DNA of 12,134 nucleotides, taken from Hyphomicrobiales bacterium. GTDB lineage: Bacteria > Pseudomonadota > Alphaproteobacteria > Rhizobiales > Aestuariivirgaceae. A program made the position numbers and the translations under genes. The stretch is from NCBI GenBank assembly GCA_027051995.1, contig JALUFY010000216.1:1-12134 (forward strand), given 5' to 3'. Numbering within the stretch: the first letter of the stretch is position 1; each line of letters opens with the position of its first letter. The notes under the pieces are model-generated. The model made no database searches. It had not been told where the DNA came from and saw only the letters and a program-made list of their open reading frames with translations. Below are positions 7,913 to 12,134 of the stretch, in pieces.

Positions 7913-8076
7913 TTGATTTCCCTGAAAACCATAGGCCAGCACCCTCGCGCTTTCCCCTGTCGCCGCACCCGGCTGGCAGAGAACATGAAAGCATCACGCC
8001 CCGGGACACAACAGCATCCATTGCCCGCCGTCAATGCGGCGCGCGCGCCCTGACCGTTCAACCGGCATGCGCGGGC
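7913..8076 (-). promoter_or_regulatory. Upstream region of the legionaminate operon; promoter not resolved
   Basis: This non-coding stretch lies between the terminator of the RTX gene and the first operon gene, so it should carry the operon promoter. The best -35 match is TTGACG (8034 down to 8029), but 17 bases further only TTGTGT is found, which is a poor -10. A perfect 12-base palindrome GGCGCGCGCGCC lies at 8038-8049. I see no ORF, RNA gene or recognised operator here, and the exact start point is not supported. Confidence 0.3.
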
Positions 8077-8111
8077 AAAAAAACCGTGCGGGGAACTGGC
8101 CCCCGCACGGT
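8077..8111 (-). terminator. Rho-independent terminator of the RTX gene
   Basis: Read on the minus strand, ACCGTGCGGGG (8111-8101) pairs perfectly with CCCCGCACGGT (8093-8083) around a 7-base loop. The last base of that arm opens a run of seven T (8083-8077). This is a canonical intrinsic terminator 27 bases after the RTX stop codon. It separates the RTX transcript from the downstream legionaminate operon on the same strand, so the two are probably independent units. Confidence 0.93.
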
Positions 8112-8137
8112 GGTGTTTCCCTTGACGCCGGCGGTTG

Positions 8138-10936
8138 TCAGACGATGATGTCGTCCTCGGTGAAGTCCGTTCCAAGCGTCATGCTCTCGATGTAGAGCAC
8201 ATCGCCTGCCGCGCCGCCGGGGGCGGAGGCAAGATCGAACTTCACAGCGCCCCAGCCGGTCTGGCTGGCGAAGGCCATGGCGGCGGCCTTGCTCGCGAAG
8301 CCGTAAGCCGTCAGGTCGATCACGTCGTGGCCGTCCTCGAACTGCCGCACCCGGTCGGCGCCATGGCCAGAGGCGAAGACGAAGGTATCCACCGCCCCGT
8401 CGGCAGAGCCAAGGAGCACATCATCGCCCGCGCCGCCGTCTAGCCTGTCCGCGCCGCCCTCGCCAAACAGCCAGTCATTGCCATCGCCGCCGTTCAGCGT
8501 GTCGTTCTGGCCGCCGCCGAACAGCGTGTCCGCGCCATCGCCGCCATTGAGGACGTCAACGCCCAGATTGCCGCGCAGCCTGTCATCGCCCGCGCCGCCA
8601 TTAAGCGTGTCGTTGTCGCGCCCGCCATAGAGGAGATCGTCACCCCCATCTCCATAAAGCGTGTCGCGGCCCGCGTAGCCGAGCAGAGTATCGCCGCCTC
8701 CGCCGCCGTGCAGATCGTCGGCGCCGTCCTTGCCCTTGAGCTTGTCCGCGCCGTCCTCGCCGGAGAGGAAGTCATCGCCCGCGCCGCCGATCAGCCGGTC
8801 ATCGCCGTCGCCGCCGAGCAGGGAATCGTTGCCCGCGCCGCCGTAGAGGTAGTCCACGCCGCCATCGCCGCTCGCCGCGTCGTCGCCATCGCCGCCGAAG
8901 AGCACGTCGTCGCCGTCTCCGCCATGGAGCACGTCATCGCCCCCCTTGCCCTTGATGCGGTCGGCTCCCGCGCCGCCATCGATGGTATTGGCGGCATTGC
9001 TCCCGGACAGCCGGTCATTGTAGTTCGAGCCCGTCAGATTCTCGATGCTTGTGAGCGTGTCCACGCCCGCGCCGCCGGTGTCGATGCCGGTATGCTGCAG
9101 ATAGACGCGCACGGCGGAAGGCGCCGTGGCGTAGGATGCGGTATCGGAGCCCGCCCCGCCATCGATGTGATCGTCGCCGCCGCCGCCTTCGAGCACGTTG
9201 CCGCCGGCATCGCCGGTGATCGTGTCGTCATGGGCGCTGCCAACCACGTTTTCGATGGAGACAAGCTGTTGCGTGACGTGTTCGCCCGTGGCCGGATTCG
9301 TTACCGCCGTGGCCTGATCGGACGGGGCGGACAGATCCACGGTCACCGCGACGGGCGCGCCGGAGAAATCGGCGGTGTCGCTTCCACTGCCGCCGTTCAG
9401 GGTGTCGTCGCCCATGCTGGCCACGAGGACGTCATCGCCCGCGCCGCCGTGGATCGTATCCACGCCGTCGCCGCCAATGACCTTGTCATCGCCGCCCAAG
9501 GCGTCGACAGTTTCACCACTGTCATTCAGGTATGCGATGTCATCGCCTTCGGTAAAACGCGAATCGCCGACAACGGTGAATCCATATGGTGTGGAGGGGT
9601 CAGCTCCTTCGGCCAGATTGGCGAAAATGTCCGTGCCCTCAGCCGTGCCGTCGCTGCGCCAAGGTTCCTCGCCTTCACTGGCGTTGCTGCCGCCATAATA
9701 GAAATAATTGCCGAAGCGGGCCGCCGACCCAAACCACAGAATGCTTCCAACGGGCCCAGCCCAGGTGTCTTCGACCATCACAGTGCCGGCCTCCGTGCCA
9801 TCGGAAACCCACAGCTCATTGCCATGTGCACCATCGTCGGCGGCGAACCACAGCTTGCCATTGGCCGAAAAAATTCTTCCCTGTGGCAATATCCCGCTGC
9901 CCCCGCCCGGATTAATATCCTTGACCATGTGTGTTCCGGCCGCCGTACCGTCGGTGCTCCACAGCTCCATTCCGTGGACGCCGTCATTGGCGGAGAAGTA
10001 GAACCGGCCATCGAATTCCACGCCATTCGCCAGACCGTTCGGGAAATCTGTTCCGCTGCCGCTGCCCGGATTGATGTCCTTGACCATGTGCGTGCCGGCG
10101 GTGGTGCCGTCCGTTATCCACAGCTCATTGCCATGGGTTCCGTCATCAGCGTAGAACATCATGCTGGAGCCGAAGGCGCCAAAGAGCCCCGGCATGGGGG
10201 TGAAGCCGGTGGTGGATGGATTGATGTCCTTGAGCATGAAGGTGCCGGCCGCCGTGCCGTCGCTCACCCAGAGCTCGTGGCCGTGTGTCCCGTCGTCAGC
10301 GGCGAAATAGAGCTTGTTTCCGGCCGCCAGTTTCTCGTGAATGCCGCTGCCACCGGAACCGGGATTGATGTCCTTGACCATCACGGTGCCGGCCGCCGTG
10401 CCGTCCGTCTTCCACAGCTCGTCGCCATGATCGGACGCGCCGGAGCCATCATTGGCCGTGAAGAAGGCCTCGGAGCCGATGGGCACGATGCTCCCGCCCC
10501 AGTAGGAACTCTCTCCGGCATGAACATTGATGTTCTTGAGCATGCTCGTGCCGGCCGCCGTGCCGTCTGTCATCCACAGTTCGCTGCCATTGGCTCCGTC
10601 ATTGGCGAAAAACAGCGCCTCGCCGCCAAAGGATGTGATGGCGCGGGGATCGGCATCATACGGGCCTGAATAGATATCCATGAGCATCGTGGTGCCGGCG
10701 CTCGTGCCATCGGTGATCCACAGCTCGCGCCCATGCACGCCATCATCCGCGGAGAAAAGCAGATCATCGCCAAAGGGCGTCAGTTCAGTGGGATTGGACC
10801 AGCCCAGGCCCGGATTGATATCCTTGACCAGTTGCAATGTGGTACCGTCAAAGGTCCACAACTCCATGCCCGATCCAATTGTCGTACCGGTTCCGTCGTC
10901 CTGATGCTGATCAGCAGTGAAATAAAGACGTGACAT
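8138..10936 (-). CDS. Secreted ELWxxDGT-repeat / RTX calcium-binding protein (type I secretion substrate)
   Basis: The 932-residue protein has three parts. Residues about 25-446 hold nine ELWxxDGT(x)AGTxMVKDINPG repeats, the last degenerate (EPWRSDGT). Such repeats look beta-propeller- or beta-sheet-like, but no activity is established that I can name. Residues about 480-843 are RTX nonapeptides (GGxGxDxLx) that bind calcium and fold outside the cell, with two SIENxxGSxxDD spacer modules. Residues about 844-932 (DTFVFASGHGADRV to DDIIV) form the C-terminal cap and uncleaved type I secretion signal. There is no N-terminal signal peptide, which fits ABC-transporter export. The start at 10936 has AAGGGAG 6 bases upstream, and the in-frame extension to 10975 lacks one. 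No transporter genes are in the window. Adhesin, matrix or S-layer-like roles are possible, and its target is unknown. The flanking glycan operon raises the possibility that it is glycosylated. Confidence 0.88.
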   Translation of the reverse strand: MSRLYFTADQHQDDGTGTTIGSGMELWTFDGTTLQLVKDINPGLGWSNPTELTPFGDDLLFSADDGVHGRELWITDGTSAGTTMLMDIYSGPYDADPRAITSFGGEALFFANDGANGSELWMTDGTAAGTSMLKNINVHAGESSYWGGSIVPIGSEAFFTANDGSGASDHGDELWKTDGTAAGTVMVKDINPGSGGSGIHEKLAAGNKLYFAADDGTHGHELWVSDGTAAGTFMLKDINPSTTGFTPMPGLFGAFGSSMMFYADDGTHGNELWITDGTTAGTHMVKDINPGSGSGTDFPNGLANGVEFDGRFYFSANDGVHGMELWSTDGTAAGTHMVKDINPGGGSGILPQGRIFSANGKLWFAADDGAHGNELWVSDGTEAGTVMVEDTWAGPVGSILWFGSAARFGNYFYYGGSNASEGEEPWRSDGTAEGTDIFANLAEGADPSTPYGFTVVGDSRFTEGDDIAYLNDSGETVDALGGDDKVIGGDGVDTIHGGAGDDVLVASMGDDTLNGGSGSDTADFSGAPVAVTVDLSAPSDQATAVTNPATGEHVTQQLVSIENVVGSAHDDTITGDAGGNVLEGGGGDDHIDGGAGSDTASYATAPSAVRVYLQHTGIDTGGAGVDTLTSIENLTGSNYNDRLSGSNAANTIDGGAGADRIKGKGGDDVLHGGDGDDVLFGGDGDDAASGDGGVDYLYGGAGNDSLLGGDGDDRLIGGAGDDFLSGEDGADKLKGKDGADDLHGGGGGDTLLGYAGRDTLYGDGGDDLLYGGRDNDTLNGGAGDDRLRGNLGVDVLNGGDGADTLFGGGQNDTLNGGDGNDWLFGEGGADRLDGGAGDDVLLGSADGAVDTFVFASGHGADRVRQFEDGHDVIDLTAYGFASKAAAMAFASQTGWGAVKFDLASAPGGAAGDVLYIESMTLGTDFTEDDIIV
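8423..8989 (-). repeat. Uninterrupted run of 21 RTX nonapeptide repeats (27-bp DNA period)
   Basis: From NTIDGGAGA to DRLDGGAGD the protein keeps a strict 9-residue register for 21 units, giving a 27-base period in the DNA rich in GCCGCCG. Two shorter RTX groups precede it (about 9346-9496 and 9140-9240), separated by SIENVVGS and SIENLTGS modules. Several units depart from the consensus at Gly or Asp positions (GKDGADDLH, GYAGRDTLY, GNLGVDVLN), so not every turn need bind calcium equally. Confidence 0.9.
9599..10864 (-). repeat. Nine ELWxxDGT coding repeats
   Basis: Each unit of about 45-55 residues contains SADDGxHGxELWxxDGTxAGTxMVKDINPGSG followed by a variable hydrophobic strand. The spacing varies, so this is a diverged protein repeat rather than a young DNA tandem duplication. 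The fourth unit carries a short insertion, SGASDHGD, before its ELW. The last unit is worn (EGEEPWRSDGT, then a shortened tail) and leads into the RTX part. Confidence 0.9.
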
Positions 10937-10993
10937 CTTCCGCTCCCTTGCGAAGCAGCGCCCAAAACGGCGCAAAGCGCCCCCTTCGCATTC

Positions 10994-11043
10994 TGGAGTT
11001 ATATTACAGGATCGAGCGTTACGGTTTGTTGATTCAAGTCAAC
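10994..11043 (-). promoter_or_regulatory. Putative FNR/FnrL/FixK-type class II promoter of the RTX gene
   Basis: On the minus strand TTGACTTGAATCAA (11042-11029) matches the FNR consensus TTGAT-N4-ATCAA at nine of ten positions. It is the core of a perfect GTTGA-N6-TCAAC inverted repeat (11028-11043). Downstream TAATAT (11006-11001) is the best -10-like hexamer in an AT-rich patch. If it is used, transcription starts near 10994 and the box is centred at -41.5, the class II activator position. No good -35 is present, as expected for an activator-dependent promoter. This is inferred from motif and geometry only. The leader to the ATG would be about 58 bases. Confidence 0.5.
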
Positions 11044-11168
11044 TTTTGTGCATCTTTTTCAAAGAAGTATGTTGGCCGCACCGGCGGCGGCGGGTTACAA
11101 TGAGGCGGCCCCAGGAAATCGGACAGAGGGTTAATGTGTATTCCGCCAGCAAATGGAGGAATACGGAT

Positions 11169-11472
11169 ATGAGCAAACGTCGCCGGTTTATGGCTGATTT
11201 CAAGGCCCGTGTGGCGCTGGAGGCGCTTCGGGGTGACCGGACGATCCAGGAGATCGCGGCCCGGCACAAGGTGCACCCCAACCAGGTGAGCACATGGAAA
11301 CGTCAGGCTGTTGACGGTCTTGGCGAGGTGTTCTCGAACGGCGCGGAACGCCGTCAGATCGACCGGGAAGCAGAGATACACGATCTTCACGCCAAGGCAT
11401 GTGCCCGCGCAGGCGGGTATCGGCCAGTTGACGGTGGAACGGGATTTTTTGGCCAGAGGGCTCAAGCGATGA
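11169..11472 (+). pseudogene. IS3-family orfA (HTH subunit), interrupted by a 22-bp palindromic insertion
   Basis: The product begins MSKRRRFMADFKARVALEAL and contains IQEIAARHKVHPNQVSTWK, the HTH of IS3 OrfA that binds the terminal repeats. GGAGG lies 9 bases before the ATG. The frame is normal up to HDLHAK (ending at 11396). There 22 additional bases intervene, after which the expected end IGQLTVERDFLARGLKR-stop is found in a different frame (11419-11472). The present reading frame instead crosses the insertion and continues straight into the orfB frame, losing the leucine-zipper-like tail that OrfA needs to dimerise. Without the insertion orfA and orfB would overlap as ATGA. Confidence 0.85.
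11397..11418 (-). repeat. 22-bp palindromic mini-insertion inside orfA
   Basis: The segment is absent from the reading frame expected for IS3 OrfA. It folds as CCCGC (11404-11408), loop GCAG, GCGGG (11413-11417), extended by a G-T and a T-A pair. On the minus strand its core reads CCCGCCTGCGCGGG followed by CA, almost the same as the second insertion at 11862. The exact ends are uncertain by a few bases, and no target duplication is evident. Confidence 0.78.
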
Positions 11473-12134
11473 GCCGGGAGGAGCGCAAGGGGATGATCCG
11501 GCGCGGCCATCCCGATCTGAGCTTGAGCCGTCAATGCCGTCTTGTCTCGATCAGCCGGTCTTCATTCTATTATGAGCCGAAAGGAGAGAGCGAAGCGAAC
11601 CTTGCCCTCATGGAGCGCATCGACAAGCTGTTCCTCAAATATCCATTCCATGGCTCGCGCCAGATGGCCCGCCAGTTGCGGCGTGATGGGCTGCGCGTTG
11701 GCCGTCACCGGGTCCGGCGGCTGATGCGTTTGATGGGCTTGCAAGCCATCTATCAGGCGCCGGGGACCAGCCAGCCGCACCCGGAACACCGGATATATCC
11801 ATATCTGCTCAAGGGTTTGGCGATCACCCGCCCCAATCAGGTCTGGTGCGCGGACATCACCCCCGCCTTCGCGGGGGCAGGCTCTATATCCCGGTGCAGC
11901 GCGGCTTCCTGTATCTGGTGGCCATCATGGACTGGGCGAGCCGCCATGTGCTCTCATGGCGATTGTCGAACACCATGGATGCAGACTTCTGCATCAAGGC
12001 CCTGAAAGATGCCCTGACCCATTATGGCAAGCCGGACATCTTCAACACCGATCAGGGCAGCCAGTTCACCTCGCAAGGCTTCACTGGTGCGCTTGATGCG
12101 GCGGACATCAAAATCTCCATGGACGGGCGGGGCC
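11469..12134 (+). pseudogene. IS3-family orfB (DDE transposase), frameshifted by a 23-bp palindromic insertion; 3' end outside the window
   Basis: The frame from ATG 11469 encodes MSREERKGMIRRGHPDLSL, an HTH_21-type region with YPFHGSRQMARQLRRDG, and the start of the integrase core, RPNQVWCADIT, whose Asp (11853-11855) is the first catalytic residue. Immediately after ADIT, 23 extra bases shift the frame and produce a stop at 12003-12005. The normal sequence resumes in another frame from 11885 (YIPVQRGFLYLVAIMDWASR). It reaches FNTDQGSQFTS with the second catalytic Asp (12050-12052) and stays open to the window end at ISMDGRG. The catalytic Glu lies beyond the window. Apart from the insertion the coding sequence is intact, so the damage looks recent. 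Confidence 0.87.
11862..11884 (+). repeat. 23-bp palindromic mini-insertion inside orfB
   Basis: These 23 bases separate two halves of a conserved DDE-domain segment (ADIT and YIPVQRG). With two C from the flank they form a perfect 7-base stem CCCCCGC / GCGGGGG around CTTC (11860-11877). The core CCCGCCTTCGCGGG followed by CA matches the 22-bp insertion at 11397 in inverse orientation. The length is not a multiple of three, so it inactivates the transposase. Ends are ambiguous by one or two bases. Confidence 0.82.

Larger units (their letters stand above)
11101..12134 (+). mobile_element. IS3-family insertion sequence, left part (right end outside the window), inactive
   Basis: The orfA/orfB arrangement with a DDE transposase identifies an IS3-family element. 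The left end is tentatively at 11101, where TGAGGCGGCCCCAGGAAATC begins with TG and resembles the start of terminal repeats in this family. That leaves a 68-base leader before orfA, a normal size. The right inverted repeat and target duplication cannot be seen, so the boundary is uncertain. The element lies in opposite orientation to the RTX gene, and its proposed end is about 58 bases upstream of the FNR-like box, so it leaves the RTX promoter region intact. Two small hairpin insertions have broken the transposase. Confidence 0.78.

Noticed and set aside
8006..8034. Possible sigma70 promoter TTGACG-17-TTGTGT upstream of the legionaminate operon.
   Set aside because: The -10 hexamer matches the consensus at only two positions, so it is not claimed as a promoter.
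8061..8076. Half of a palindrome similar to the mini-insertions (minus strand GCCCGCGCATGCCGG).
   Set aside because: It lacks the second arm GCGGG and the shared core. The resemblance is limited to GC-rich sequence next to the terminator.
8423..8989. Regular 27-bp DNA periodicity that could be taken for a CRISPR array.
   Set aside because: The periodicity is exactly that of RTX nonapeptide codons in an open frame, with no unique spacers between identical repeats.
8708..10669. Open plus-strand frame of 653 codons opposite the RTX gene.
   Set aside because: It is the antisense of GC-rich Gly/Asp repeats. The protein is Ala/Val-rich with no domain and mirrors the RTX periodicity, as expected for a shadow frame.
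11075..11088. Small hairpin GCCGC-ACCG-GCGGC between the RTX promoter region and the IS element.
   Set aside because: There is no T-run on either strand and the stem is only 5 bases. It is likely chance in a GCG-rich stretch.

Overview
The window is GC-rich DNA with strongly GC-biased third codon positions. It looks proteobacterial, most likely alphaproteobacterial. That placement rests on base composition, a TTGA-N6-TCAA anaerobox of FNR/FnrL/FixK type, and short GC-rich palindromes of a kind I recall as dispersed in such genomes. It is an inference, not a taxonomic assignment.

Region 1 (1-7912, all on the minus strand) is a surface-glycan operon for legionaminic acid or a close nonulosonic acid. 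In transcription order it encodes a GT4-type glycosyltransferase, a 'surface carbohydrate biosynthesis protein' with a GT-B-like fold, LegB (4,6-dehydratase), LegC (PLP aminotransferase), LegG (NeuC-type hydrolysing 2-epimerase), LegI (NeuB-type synthase), LegH (NeuD-type N-acetyltransferase), and the first 54 codons of a CBS-domain protein that matches the start of PtmE-type nucleotidyltransferases. The last gene, together with LegB and LegC, points to the GDP-sugar route described in Campylobacter jejuni. The CMP-legionaminate synthetase (LegF) is not in the window and would be expected just beyond position 1. legC/legG and legG/legI each overlap by an ATGA, so those products are probably made in coupled amounts.

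Region 2 (7913-8137) is the gap between the operon and the next gene upstream. It holds a textbook intrinsic terminator for that upstream gene and presumably the operon promoter, which I could not place convincingly.

Region 3 (8138-11100) is one 932-residue gene for a secreted protein. It has nine ELWxxDGT repeats, then RTX calcium-binding nonapeptides (21 in one unbroken run), then a C-terminal domain typical of type I secretion substrates. Its upstream region carries a 9/10 match to the FNR/FnrL consensus, centred at -41.5 from the start point predicted from a TAATAT box. That is the class II activator position, so expression may be induced by low oxygen.

Region 4 (11101-12134, plus strand, cut by the window end) is an IS3-family element whose transposase is broken. 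The orfA/orfB coding sequence contains two extra hairpin-forming segments of 22 and 23 bp. They share a core and lie in opposite orientations. The first destroys the orfA C-terminus and fuses orfA to the orfB frame. The second shifts the frame directly after the first catalytic Asp of the DDE domain. These look like independent insertions of a miniature palindromic repeat and are the most unusual structure in the window.

Taken together, regions 1-3 are a cell-surface locus: a nonulosonic acid pathway with its transferases next to a large calcium-binding secreted protein. Whether the glycan decorates flagellin, LPS, capsule or the RTX protein cannot be decided from this window.
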